Positions 1 through 12,775 of a stretch of DNA of 64,000 bases are shown in pieces. Both the position numbers and the translations under genes were made by a program. The notes beneath the pieces were generated by a model, which saw only the letters and a list, made by a program, of their open reading frames with translations, did not search any database and was not told where the DNA came from. The first letter of the stretch is position 1, and every line of letters starts with the position of its first letter. Source of the DNA: Carettochelys insculpta (Eukaryota > Chordata > Testudines > Carettochelyidae); assembly GCF_033958435.1 (NCBI RefSeq), contig NC_134161.1, positions 9,610,001 to 9,674,000 of the forward strand. The letters are read 5' to 3'.

Positions 1-2901
1 CCTATGTCCCAAAGCTTCCAGAATATCGGAAGTCTACTGTACATAGTGCCCTGCCCAGCCTGTCTTTGCGGGAGCCTGTTAGGACAGAGGCAGGTAGAAC
101 AGCAAGGTGGCTCAGGTTTCCTATGAAATTTCATGTTTCTTTTTGAAGCTAAATTTGTTCACTGCTGCCTCTTTAAATATAAAGCTGCTCCCCTGAAGTG
201 TCTTTTCCTCCATGGCGAAAATCCTTGAAAAGTATGTCCTTGAACATCAATTACGTCAACCCTTTCTGAATACCCACCAGGGCAGCAAGGAGACTACAGC
301 GTAGTGGGACCTATGGGGAAAATCCAGGCATCAGATTTCCTCCTTCCTTGGCACTGCTTCTCACCAGGGAAGGTCCTAACCTTCTAGTCTCACTTTAGGA
401 GTGATGAGGTCAGCCCATATATGCCTGAGGAAGACAGCCAGCCATGTGCTGATTGGCTGTGTGGTGGAAAGGGGAGAGCAGCTCTTGCAAATGAGTCAGC
501 AAGCAGAAGGCAGAGAGAAAGCATGCAGGATGCACCTTGCTGATTTGGGATTACACTGAGATTCCTGACCTACCCCTCTTACTTGGGGGTTTAGAATCCC
601 ACACCTCCTGGCAGAAGGAGAGGAAAAAATCCCTTGTGATGGATCAGCACTACTGGGACTTTTTTTTTTCCTCTAGCTTTTCTTCTACAAACCTAACTGG
701 AGCTTTCCTCTGCGTGTCCTTGCATTTTTGCTTTTGGCCATGAAAGCGTTGTCAGCACTGCAAAGGTCTGAGTTGGCCCTTCAGATAAAAGTGGAAAAAG
801 CAGTTTAAACGAGACAGCTTCACTCCCAGGAACGTTAGCTTGAAAGAAATACTAATGTTGGTTAATCTCAGTTAGGAGAATTGGATTCTGATGATTATTA
901 TCCTCAAATCCATTTGGTTCAGGTCCAAAATTCTTCTCTAATCTCTCTGGGTTTTGCATTTTATCTTGTGGTGGCAGAAGCAGCAGCAAGTTCAGCAGAG
1001 ACCCAAAGGCAGCTGTGTTTTGAAAATGAGTTCTCCCCCAAGAGGAGAAATCTGAGAGCAGAAGGGAGATCAGTGTTTCTTTGCACATAGCTTAAACTCT
1101 TTGCAGATTTCACCATCATCATCTTTTCATCAGCCTAATGATGTCTCTTTTCCTCTGGGGCCAAAACTCTGGTGCCAAAAAAAACAAAACAACCTGAAAC
1201 CATCACAGTGGTGTTGTTGCTTCTGTCCAGGGGACAGGACCTGAGGTCACATCTCTGCACTGCTCCTGCTCCGAAAGAGCTCAGTTTGTGTAACCAAGCT
1301 GGGATTTTCATCTCCCTGTGGATGTGGCAGCATCTGTCTCTGATTGCTGGAGTGACAGTTGATGCAATTCTGCGAAGCTTTCTGGGGAACGTATCGGAGA
1401 ACGGACAGACCTTCCTACCCTGGCAGGTGATTGTAAATGCTCATTCTAAGTTGTGTATTCCTTCTTCACTTCCTTCCTTTGCACCTGTGTTTCCTTGCAT
1501 GCCACAGTATCTGAGAGTGTTCCAGTGATAAGAGGGCAGCATGTGTCAGTCCTGCACATTGTGCACCATAACAGCGTCAGATACTGTAATCAGTACTAAC
1601 CAGTCTCCTTCCCTCACTGACTGTCTTTTGCTGTACTCTTCTCCTGATGCCCTGCTCACCTTGACCCCAACCCCTCCCTGGACTTTGCTGGGCTGTTCAT
1701 GTTCTTGCCCCAGAGCTATAGTAGTTACAACTACTGTTTGCTCTCTCACCCTCCTCCCTTGTGTTTACAGTGCCAAACCGTGCTCCCCCTGGGATGAATA
1801 GAGGGATTCGATAGTGGGGCTTGGAGCCACCAAAGTTTGAGATGTCCTCTCTTTGCCCTGGAAAGCACTTTTCTTCTAGGCCCCCTTCTCCTCCTTTTTT
1901 AATGGGCTTTACTCCAGTGTACCTGCATGCTTAGAATTCTCTCAAGTGAGCTAGGCAGGCCACTTCAACAGACAGTCATCAGCCATGTGCAGCATTGCCA
2001 CCTGCTGTTTGTTGCTTCACCGGGATCTGATTTTATCCCAAAGGCCCTGTTTGACTGCTCCCTCAGCTGGTGAACAGGATAGCAAAGTCCCTAAGAAGTG
2101 AAAAGACTTTAAGTATTATAGTTACTTGTTTGTTTTGTGTACTGAGGCTGCTATGGCACATGGGGGATTTTGTGGGGAGGGGGCAGAATGTCTCAGCCAA
2201 CCTCTGTTTTGCCTTACTGCTCCATCTCTGTCCTCTTCAACCAACTGAAAGATCTGCCCCATTTTAGCACAGGCACTCAGCAGGAGCCAGGCTGGAGCTG
2301 CTGAGGAAAGCTGTTGTGACAGTGAGGTGATGGACTTGTGCATGTGTGGACAACAGATCCTCCTCCCCAAACTGGGAAAGTGGGTTCCAGACCTATCTAA
2401 TCTGTGTCTTGAGACCTAACCTTTTTGTGACCTGCTACTCCCTCCTTTTGGGCTTCGAAAATGATGAGTGAAGAGACTTTCTTTGGTTCCTTTATTTGCA
2501 CTTCTTTCCAGTCCTTCCCATTGTGACTTTTATTCAGTCATAGCCCTTCTGGCTCCAAATGATCTTATCCCAAACCAAACTCCTTCTGCATTTCTTAACA
2601 TCTTCTCAGCCTTTTCTCAGCCCAAACCTTCTCTGCAATGTCCATTATAGCTTCCCCATTTCCAGTGCCCTCAAATTCTTACCTCCCTGTAGACTCATAA
2701 AAATCACCACTACTTTACCCTCCAATTTGGATTTTAATTGTTTCTGCACCTCTGTAAACATTAACTATCCTTGTCATTTTTCACTAAATATCCATCGTGG
2801 TCCCCTGAATTTAACTGGGTCTTCAGAGAACATCTTTCAGCATCCCTTAAAAAAAAATAACCTCAGAGCTGGCAAATATCTCAGAAGTCTCCCTTAACTT
2901 G
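1..2901. other. Upstream region with no recognised gene or repeat
   Basis: Mixed-composition DNA with scattered short ORFs that look like chance. Around 440-510 there is a small cluster of factor-site-like words (ATTGG, TTGCAAAT, TGAGTCAGCA), treated in the findings. I recognise no exon or repeat here. Confidence 0.5.
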
Positions 2902-3012
2902 AGAAAGACAAGGTAGATAAAGTAATATCTTTTATTGGACCAACTTCTGTTGGTGGAAATGACAAGCTTTTGAGCTTCGCAGAGCTTTTCATCAGATCTA
3001 GACAAAGTAACC
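2902..3012 (+). repeat. Reptile SINE-like fragment
   Basis: The words AATATCTTTTATTGGACCAAC, CTGTTGGTG and GACAAGCTTTTGAGC followed by CTTTTCATCAGATCTAGACAAAG are typical of a very common turtle/crocodilian interspersed repeat that I know by sequence but not by a certain name. A second, poorer fragment lies at 43709-43780. Confidence 0.6.
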
Positions 3013-6000
3013 AGATACTGTTTCAATTACCGTGTTTCTCTCTCATCGCTGAACCAGCATGGCTGTAACAACTCCCCTAACTGAAGTCTTTGCACATGTT
3101 CCAGAACTTCCTTTCCTGTAGCCCTGTCAGTTTATTTCTTTGTATTAACTCTTCTTGCTTTCACAAGCCACTTAGTTCTGCAGTCCTAAAAAGGCTCAGT
3201 TAGGACAGTAACAGTTAGGGATAGGAGTAGGAGCTAATTCTAGGGGCAGATTACTTCATAACGACATACTGCAAGGTTTCTACACCTTCCTTGAGAATAT
3301 CTGGAGACTAAGCTAGTTGGATCTGGTATCTGATCCACTCTGGCAATTCCTACGAAAAGTGCTGTGGTGCTTTATCCTTTTTACAGTGTCAGAAACCTTT
3401 TCAAGCTCAGAGATGGGATGCATGCTCTGTGTAAAAGCTAGTTTCTTCACTTTACTCTCTGTTTTGTGCACTAAAATCGAGATTTTCAGAGGGGCTAGTG
3501 ATTCTCTGTGTTTCAACTCTTCAGTGTCCAGCCTCACATGCTTGAAAAGATTATCTTAGGTGGGTGTGTCAAATTGGATATCCAAACTCACAAGTTACTT
3601 TTAAAAATTTTGTATTACTGCATTGACTGCTTCGTCCAGTCCCCGAAGATGAACAAAATCCTGAGACAGCATATCCTTCCACCTAAAGGTATGCAAAATA
3701 TTTACAATGAAAGCTGAAACTGGCTGGGATCAGGGGAGGGCTGGGGGCAGGAGGCGTGAGTTCTCTTTATTTACAAGCTGAATAAAATGGCCCTGTTTCC
3801 TGAAAAATCCAACAGATTTTAAGAAGTTTCTTCTAAACCTGGCTCCCTTTTTGCAATGTGAATGAGCCCATTGCTGAAAGCATGCAAACCCTCCCCAGAG
3901 TAAAAGGTGGCTTCAAAATACAAACCACCTCAAGTTTCTGATAAACAACAACATGAAAATTCTTTGAATCAGTGTGTGAAAATAGTCACCATGCTGCTTT
4001 AAGTAGCTTCACATCTGAGTGGTGTGAATTTTTTAAAAATAAAAATGGCTCCAATTCAACCCTTTTTGCTTTCTCCTCGAAGGGCTTTTTCCTCCTTTCA
4101 GAAAGTATCTCTTGCTCTCCCCAGCTTCCATATGAAAATATCGTGCCTTCTTCCTCTTGCAAGGAATATTTATGCTCTGCTAGGACCCTTCATCACCTTT
4201 GTCCTTCCAAGCACCACACACGTTTAGTACAGAAATAGATGGTTTGACATCCTCCCCAGCATATGGTAGGAGAAAAACTACACCTCCCATGATGCAGTTG
4301 TGGTGTGATGCATCCTCACTCTTCATGCAAATACAGCCTCACATGATTTCCCAGCCGCTGAAACACAGTCAGCCTCTCATGAAATTTCTCTTGAGGAAAT
4401 AGAGGTGGATCCTACTTCGGGATGCTGGGGTTGCAAATCACCTCCCCTGACAGCAGAGACTCCAAGGCTGTGGAACACTGACTCCAAAGAGGATTCAGCA
4501 GTTTAGGCATCTCTTCCCAGGGTTCAGTACTGCTTGCAGTCCCTATGTGTTGTTATGTCTGTTTCCTATCTTCCTTCAACCCATGCTGCACTCTTCCCAA
4601 GGCATAAGTTTCCCTCTTTCTCACTCCTTGAAATCTTTTGATTTGTTTGTCGTTTTCCCTCTCCCCAGTTCTCCTTCTAACTGATTTTGCTTTGTACTGC
4701 CTGCTATTTCACCATCCCTTTTGGGCCACCCAGGGTTCTGCAGCAGGCTCCCCTGGAGCTTTGACAGACTGGATAAGCAGCGTTGGACTTAAAGTGGCAG
4801 GCTCTAACTGACAGCATTTTGGTCTAAGTGCACAGAGGTCCTAGGACACTGATATGATCGGTCTATCTTAGCCTTTGGGCCTTTGCTTCTGTTGATGTTC
4901 TAACAATTGGCCCTTTATTATCAGCGCTGGACTTGCACTGGTTGCTAGAGTGGAAATGGGACAGGAATAATTGATGTGCAGCAGCTGGTTTACAGTCATG
5001 TATCAGTGCAAGACTAGATCATAAAGGCTGTGTGAGTTTTCAGTAATGCACGTGCGATGTGCCTGCTGCTTGTGTATGCCCAACTGTGCTTGTGTGGAAT
5101 GGATAGAGCATATAGCATTTGAGACTGACTAAGGAGGTGTGTGTGCATGGGTGGGGGAGTTGGGGCTGGGGAGTGTTTGTGACTACTGTTAAAGTCAGCA
5201 TGAGCCAAATGGCTAAAATTGAGCTGAATACTTGGAACATTTATGCTGCTCTCTGTTGGCTGTGGATGATCCTTATAGCATTTGGAGGTTCAATTTAGTT
5301 CAGCACCTGGATGTCCGGGAGCCTGCTTCTGATATCTTGGTGGCGTCTCTCCATTGAAGTCACTGAGGTGAGCTCAGACTGGAGCTCTTGATCCATACCA
5401 GACATTTCTCTGATCCTTCTATATCTGCAAAACTGGGCTTCTGACATGATGAGGATTGTAAAGAGACAAAAGGATTCTTAACCCCAAAGAGCTTTTTTTT
5501 TTTAAATATGGGCCTGCAACCATGCTGAGGGGCTATCAATACGCTAACAACAAAAACTGGTGTTGGGACGACATCTCTCCCTTGGAGCTTGTGATTGAGA
5601 TTGGCTGTGCTTGTGCATGTATATCTGTATTCACAGAATGGATTTTATTATGAAGCCTGGTACAAGCGCTGGGCACACACTGTAAAGAATAGCTCTGAAT
5701 TACAAGGAGAAAGAACAACAGGACCTGTGTGCACATGTGCATCCATGTATAACTGGGTGCGTGGAATCTATGCACTGCAAGACATGCATAACTAGTGCAA
5801 AACTATAAAAATAATACACTTTCCTGTACACCAATCGGGGAGTGCAGTGGTGTTTCTGAATGGTTGTGTGCGTGCACGAGGTACATGGATGGTATTATGT
5901 GTATGTGGGTTGGGATATAAATATCACTATCTGTTTGCTGGCTTTTGTGCACTGACGGTTGCCTATATAGTGTATCTGTAGATTTATGCTGCATATTGGC

Positions 6001-9000
6001 TAACCCGTTACGTGAGTGTATTCAGAGCAGTGTATTTTACTGCTGAGTTGTGTGTGTGCTGCATAGTCGTGCATGTGTCTTCTGTAGATTTTATATGAAT
6101 GTCCTATAATATATGTGCACTGTGCAATAGCGTTTGTGTGAGGGTGTTGCAGATTGTTGACCAGTGCCCTGTAGCCTGTGTGTACTCTAGACAGTGGTGC
6201 CCTGTATATATGTGTACACTGTGTGCTGTATGTGTGTCTGGGAAATGCTTTCAGGCATGGATATTTCTGGCCCTGGGCAACTTTAAATTGGCCTTCTTCT
6301 GCAGCACTTCCCTCTGTCCCTTAGCTAGGTTTGCTTGTGCCTGTGTGGTTTACCAGGGTAGGTTAGTGCATTCCAGCCAGTTGTACGCATCCATTCCTGG
6401 GCTGTCCAACTAATACAATCCAGATTGATTTACTGTGGTAAAGTCGGCCAAAAAGGAAAACTGCAGTAACGGTGAACAGAGAAGCTGTCCCTGCTGGGCA
6501 GGAAACCTCAAATGATGAATGGGACTGTATGAAGTCATCCTGCTCCTCCAATCAGATGGCCTGTTTGAGAAAGGCAGGGGCCTCTGCAGATACAGCTGCC
6601 TTTCAACACTCGAGCTGTTTTTGCAAATTTACCTCACAGGATGATTTTTCAGTGTCAGAGCCGTGTATGTGAACCAAAGAGTTCCCAGTTTAGGCCCCAA
6701 ATTTTTCTGAGTGTTGTTGTAAGGTGAGTGTTTTCAGTGGCGTGTGGATGAACACTCTTTCCTCCTACACCTGGATCTCTCTTTAAGAACATCTAAGGTT
6801 TATCCTTGCACTTACCTCTGTCTCTGCTGAACTGGTCTAGCTTTCCCCCTGCATCCTTACCTTTCTTTTAGGGGCTGCCTCCTTCCTCCCTGCATTCCTC
6901 CCTGCCTGCACCCATTGGATCCCACCCCCATATTGCCCAGCATCCATCTGCTTTTCTCCTTCTTCCACATTTCTCTGGTCCCTAGTGGGAGGATCTTGGT
7001 GTTGATTTTCCTTCCCATAGAGTTAGAAGCGGGAAGCAGGACGTCACCTTGTCCAGGAGAAAGACAGCTTGCTCCCTAAGGAAGCTCAGAATGCAAAGGA
7101 AGATGGGAGCATGTGAGACCTTTGTATGATAGGGGAGTAGATAGTGAATGAATCTCATTCCTGCTGCAACAATCTGTTTGACTCCAACCAAGGGTGTATA
7201 TCTGAATCTTGTTGGGATACTTTATGGTGGCAAGGCAGTCAGCCTCTGGGGGCAGCTGGGCAGGCCTGGGGCTAGTTCTTGACTGACTTTCTTTTTATTC
7301 TCATCTGCCTGTCAAATTGTTTGTCTCTCGCTCCTCATCTTTGACTTTCCTTTTCTCCCTCCCACCCGCCTTCCCTGAATGGTCTTGTTTGCTGATAGGC
7401 CAAGCAGAAAGCATGGAGGCGTCTGATATGGCAACAGCAAAGGTAGGATGGAAATGCTGCCGGCCTCCTTGTGCGTAAGTGCCTTTGCTTGGCGTCTTCT
7501 TCCTTTTTTCACTCTCCCTTCTACTTTTCTCCCTTCCCCACCCCACCATTCCAGGGGCTGCCTTAACGCCAAGACAGGATCCAAGTCCCCCGGTTAAGTT
7601 CCTTGGCGAGCTTTACGCCTTCAGCCTGTATGTGCTACTTTCCTTTGAGGTCTGATGGAACTTCTTCCGGCTGTGCTCTAGCCTATTATGGGGATTTTTC
7701 TGAGTGGGAGGGAAGAACTAAGCAATTCCTGGTCTCTTGGCTGCTGTTGCCCTTTGTTGCCTTTGTCTGCCCCTCAGAGAAGGGGCACGAGTTAGTTTGG
7801 ACGTTGAATAAGGCAGCTTGGCTGTAGTACACCAAGAGCGACACTGGAGGGTGCCTGAGAGGTTGGATTAGGGAAACTAAATTGCAGATCAGAAATGGCT
7901 TTCAGCAATGTATTGTTACAAGGAGATGGGGAAAGGAAGTGAGCTGAGGTTATAGAGGCACTCATTCAAGAGTGCAGGGGCCCTGCATCCCCTCAGGCAT
8001 GCTGCTTGCAGTCTTTGCTCTTGCCAGTTTGTAGGTGCAGCTTTCCTGGGGCTGGGAGCTTGGAAAGCTGTCCCCGATTACAAGAATGCAGCTATCCAGA
8101 CCGGAGTGGTTTGTGAGGGAGATATGGGCCTGGAAGTGTGTGCCAGGCATTCTGTCAGCAGTATTCAGAAAGGGAGATTTGCATACACATCTGGCTATGG
8201 CACTGTTAGTATCTCAGAATATCTGCAGCCCTATCAGTTTGTCCTGATGTCAGCAGCTCCTGGCATGCATCGTAGTTGAGATGAAAAAGACCAGGTGCTG
8301 CAGGGAGTAATACCCACGGTAGAATGTCTTCCCTTTGAAATAGTACTGAACCAGATAGCCAAGCAATGTGTGTGCTTGGGTGTGCTGTATTGCTGTGAAT
8401 GCCACTCTTAGAGAGATGTGTATCTGAGGTCCTGAGCATGCAGGGTTACTGAGGAACCCATGATGTGTTTCCTTAGAGGAAGGGTGTTAACCTTGGGCCT
8501 TTTACCATATTTCAAACTGAGTAAATATTTCCCTTGACTCAGTTCCCTTGTTTCAACTGAATTTTAGTAATTCTTTCTTCAAATGGCTGGGAACTGTTGT
8601 TTGTAGCAGTATAACGGCTACAGTGTTTGTCAGAGGTGGCTGCACTTCACTGCAGTGCCTGTGTTGGTAGACTGTGAGTAAAATCTGCGATGTTCTTCTG
8701 GATGGGAGAAGCTGTACAAGTGTAAGTTTGTCCCTGTTACCGTATTTGTGTCACTGTTCTCCATCATCCCCCACCATCACTTTCCTGCAGCTTAGACAGT
8801 ATCATTTCCATATATCTCTGTGATCTGAAAAATAACTGCGATCCAGAATGCTTAAGGCCTGGGACTATGGGCCAGTTCTGAAATCAAATGACACTGTTGT
8901 AAAGGGGGAGTAGCCCTACTGTCCTCAGTTTAGGACTGGTCAGAAATGTTTTCAATGAAAAGTTGCTTCATAGAAAAGTGGCCTTTTAAAAACAAACATT

Positions 9001-9554
9001 AGAATTTGTGAAACAAAATTTTGTGCCCTTATTGAACCCATTGTGATAAGACTTATTGGGCTTGGCTTTTATTTACAGAAAAGCTGATAACATTTTTGTG
9101 AACATTTATAAAACAGATCATTGCAAAACAGAAACAATGTGAGCACGGTGGTTGTTTTTTTCTTTAGCCAGTGCTGGCTTGGGAGCAGATACTCTGTACT
9201 TACACTGAGGTAAATGACATCAGAGGTTTTTCCAGTGCTGTTTATATTAAGCTACTCAATTCCAGATAGTATTAAGCTTTGTGTTCTAGTATATGTCCTT
9301 TAATCCTCTATTTTAGCTCTCTGCCCGATATTATGCTTTGTTCGATGCCTTCAGAGGGTTGATACTTAAATTCTCTAAGTTCCTAAGATGTTTTTTACAA
9401 CCTGCAGCAGCAAGTCTCAGACCCTTGGTCTACAGAATTGGGTTCCTGCTCCAATGCTAAAAGCAGCAGTGTAGACACTGTGGCTCAGGATGAAGCATGG
9501 ACTCTGAAGCCCAGGAATGAAGGCATCCATACTACTGTTTATAGCACTATAGGG
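3013..9554. other. Upstream region, nothing recognised except TG/CA-rich stretch
   Basis: No exon or full repeat recognised. From about 5020 to 6250 the + strand is rich in TGTG, GTGCATG and GTATATGTGT words, like a heavily decayed TG microsatellite or a string of them. The remaining sequence looks like unique non-coding DNA. Confidence 0.4.
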
Positions 9555-9890
9555 GAGGGGTGCACAAAGTGGGTGGTGGGCTTCCTCGGGGAAATGTGAA
9601 ATTTCAAAAGGGGGGCACAGAGTGATTGGCTGCTGGGTGTCAGGCTCATCATAATTAAATTTTTTTAAAAATACGTCATAGTTTGTAAGCATGTGTGTAT
9701 ACATTTATAAGCCGATTCATAAAGTTTTTACATTCCACATACTTATTTTCTTACACATGCTGAAAGGGGTTTTTTTATATGAATAAAAACAAAATTTCCA
9801 TCTGTTTGGGTTGCATAAGACAGGTTGTGGGTGGCTCTACTGATTGCAGGGATAGAAAGTGGGGCCTCATGTAAAAAGTTTGCTCACCTG
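9555..9890 (-). mobile_element. Non-autonomous hAT-like element
   Basis: The left end reads GAGGGGTGCACAAAG; the reverse complement of the right end reads CAGGTGAGCAAACTTTTTAC. The right-end sequence (ATGAGGCCCCACTTTCTATCCCTGCAAT in reverse complement, given here in part) is the same family as the left end of the element at 46768-47057, in opposite orientation. The flanking 8-mers (CTATAGGG and CTGTGGAG) are only weakly alike, so this is an old copy. Confidence 0.55.
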
Positions 9891-10470
9891 CTGTGGAGGA
9901 AGCCCAAGTCATAGATCAGGACTCTGAGACTCACTGCTGTGGGGTTTCAAATGCAGTGTACCCATACCTTTGAATTTTGCTTAGATTTGGGAACACACAG
10001 AATCCCTGGGGAAAAGGCTAGCTTACCGTACTAGCCCAAACACTGAGCTCTCCAATGGACTGTAACAACAGGATAGTAATACCACTTTCCACTGCATTTG
10101 TGCAGTCATCTCTCCTTTGCTGCTTATGGTGTCTAAAGAATTGATATTATCCTGATGTACCACAGAGCAAACCCAAATTCATTGCTTCATATTCCCATAG
10201 ATTTGGAGCCTCCATGTTTTGGCCAGTGGTCCTGGGCCAAAGTTAATTTTCATCATAGGGCAATTAGCATGCAGCTTAATTTTGAAGCTTGTGAGATTGT
10301 CATTGGAGTCTCCTGAGAATTGTTTTGGGCTGGAGCACATGTTAGCACCCAGTGGTCATGTTTTGGCAAGTGATACTATTGTCTTGTGACATGAGGGGAA
10401 GTTTTTTTGGAGGCCCTGGTTAGACAAACACATGTCAAGGAAGCTTTATTAGACTCTAGGTCCATTTGGC
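9891..10470. other. No recognised content
   Basis: Mixed-composition DNA between an hAT-like element and a CR1 tail. I see no exon or repeat that I can name. Confidence 0.4.
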
Positions 10471-10552
10471 CTTGCCTCAGTGCAGAGAACTGGACTCAGA
10501 TGACCTCTTGAGATCCCTTCCAGCCCTGTTTTTCTCTGATTCTCTTATGCTG
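10471..10552 (+). mobile_element. CR1 or CR1-tailed SINE 3' end
   Basis: The words GACTCAGATGACCTCTTGAG and ATCCCTTCCAGCCCTG, followed by TCTCTGATTCTC, match the conserved CR1 3' tail shared by turtle LINEs and SINEs. Upstream sequence is too decayed to tell which parent it came from. Confidence 0.7.
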
Positions 10553-10569
10553 GTTCATGATGACCTCAC

Positions 10570-11649
10570 AGCTTTCATAGAAATGACTGGCTGAACCTTG
10601 AGAGATCATCTAGTCCAGCCCACTGCCTTGAGGCAGGACCAAGTAAACCTAGACCATCCGTGACAGCTGTATGTCCAACCAGTTCTTAAAAACCTCCCAT
10701 GAGGGTCATTCTGCAAGAGCCCTTAGAAAGCCTATCCTGACATTTTCCTCACATCTAACTTCAATCTCCATTGCTGCAATAATTGCCCATTACTACTTGT
10801 CCTACCTTAAGTAGACATGGAGAACAGTCAGTCACCATTCTGTTTGTAGCACCTCTTAACTTATGTGAAGTCTGCTTCATCAGCTTCCCTCTCTTCCCCT
10901 ACCAGTCTTAGTTGCTCAAGATTAAACGTGCCCAATTTTTTGACTCTCTCTTCCTACGTCAAGTTTTCTAAACCTTCCATAATTTTTGTTGCTGTCTTCT
11001 AGACTGTTCATTTTATTCACATCTGTCCTAAATGGTGGTGCCCAGAATTGGACACAGAACTTCAGTGAAAGCCTCATCAGCGTGACAGTTACTGCCCATG
11101 GCTTGCAGAGGACACTGTTGCTAATTAATCCAGAATTATATTATCTTTTTTGCAGCTGCATCAGCTTATTGGCTTGTATTTCATCTGTGATTCACTATTA
11201 CCACCTAACCAATTGTTCCCCATTTTATAGTTGTGCATTGCAATTTTTCCTTCCGAGATGAAGGATGTCACAGTTCCTTTAGTTGAGTTTCTTCTTGCTG
11301 ATTTCAAACCAATTCTTCAATTTGTCAAGGTCATTTTGAATTATAACCTTGTTTTCCAAACGCTTGCAATTCCTCCCCTCCCCACCGCAGTTTGTTGTCA
11401 TCTGCTGATTTTGTAAGCATATTCTCTACTTCTTGATCCAAGTCATTATGGAAAAAATTGAACAGTGCCACATCCAGGACTGACCCTTTGGAACCGCACT
11501 AGATGTATCCTCCACACTTGACAGCGAACCATTGATAGCTGCTCTTTGAATATATTATTTCAGCCAGTTGTGCACTTACAGTAATTTTACCTAGACTGCG
11601 TTTTCCTTGTTTGTGTATCAGAACATTGTGTAGGACTGTGTCAAAAGCG
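10570..11649 (-). mobile_element. Old CR1/L3-type LINE, minus strand, 3' half
   Basis: Read on the minus strand, the 11.6 kb end encodes AFDTVLHNVL, the conserved CR1/L3 reverse-transcriptase block. The 10.6 kb end carries the 3' region words (GAGATCATCTAGTCCAGCCC on the + strand). In between are the usual marks of this family, such as GCCCAGAATTGGACACAGAAC. The coding frame is broken. Homology stops abruptly at about 11649, where a GC-rich block begins. Confidence 0.8.
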
Positions 11650-11960
11650 GGAACAAGGGGGTGGTTCATCCCGAAAAGAGAGCAAAAAACCCCAGTCCAA
11701 CTGTGAAGGGAGGCTGTCCAGCCAGGACGTAGGAGATCAGGCCCTCTGACAAAAGCGGTAAGGGGCAGTGGAGGCTCCGCAGCACTCTAAGAATGGGCGC
11801 GGGAGGGGGCAGGCACTGTGGTCTGTGCTGCTCTGAGGGCTGACTGCCCTCAGCCCTGCCCCTTCTGGAGACATGGCCTCCCCCGCCACCTTGCCTCCAG
11901 GTCTGTGGTAGCGGCTGGACCCGCTGATGCAGAGGGAATCAAATCTCAGGTAAAAAAGAA
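11650..11960. repeat. GC-rich unclassified block abutting the LINE
   Basis: It differs from its neighbours in base composition. The 9-mer CAAAAGCGG occurs at 11642-11650 and again at 11750-11758, flanking 99 bases, like a target-site duplication around a small insertion. The rest (to about 11960) is GC-rich with no coding signal I recognise. Confidence 0.35.
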
Positions 11961-12614
11961 CAGTGATAATGGAGATCTGAAGTCCAAGTTAAATATGTTT
12001 GTTAAAAATCTATTCTTTTATTGAAGTAGATCGAACTGTAATGGAAAGTAAACTTATTTTCAAAGTGATTTTAATTTCCATGGTGACTTTTGCACTGATT
12101 ACTTTCATCCAGGATTGGAAGGTTAAGTGCTGTGATGCTGCAAAGAGAGATTTGTATGTTGGAACTTTGCCATAAATGTGATGGGCTGATTTCCTCTTTG
12201 CCTCACACTTTGTTCAGACATTTACACCTGTGCAAAATGAGCATGAACCACTACCCAATCTGAACAGTGTCATTTTGCAATCCCTTAGCACAAGGTACAG
12301 AGCAAGAATGAAGTCGCTCCTCTGTACTTCCAAGCACTCCAGCCTAGATTTGCAGACTGAGGACATGATCATTTGTGGATGAGGTTGGGAAAAGCATCCA
12401 GATATCTGAGTGGCTTCTACCAATCAGAACTTCCTATAGTTTGAAAAAGCAATGCAGAGGTTTTGCTTTTGTAATTTTTTAAATGTTTGTGTGTGGCGCC
12501 AGTTCCCAATTCTGGCTAAGAGGAAAAGCACCAACATTCCATGAGAGAGGATGCATGCATGAGATTTCCGATGGACCAGAAGCTCTCATTAACAAATTTA
12601 TCCTCATGGAAGCC

Positions 12615-12775
12615 AGTGAAATGGGGTAAACTATGGCTCTCTGTATTGCAGATGGAGTACTGAGGCATGTAAAGATTAAGTGATTTGCCCTGTGTTACAC
12701 AGGAAGTCTGTGACAGAGCCAGGAGTGGACGCCAGATATCTTGGGTTCCAAACCTGCATCTGAATCACAAAACTA
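12615..12775 (-). mobile_element. MIR-like (CORE) SINE fragment, minus strand
   Basis: ATTGCAGATGGAGTACTGAG, then AAGATTAAGTGATTTGCCC and TTACACAGGAAGTCTGTGAC with CAGAGCCAGGAGTGGACGCCAG, follow the reverse complement of the MIR core in order. The far tRNA-like end is decayed. Confidence 0.75.
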
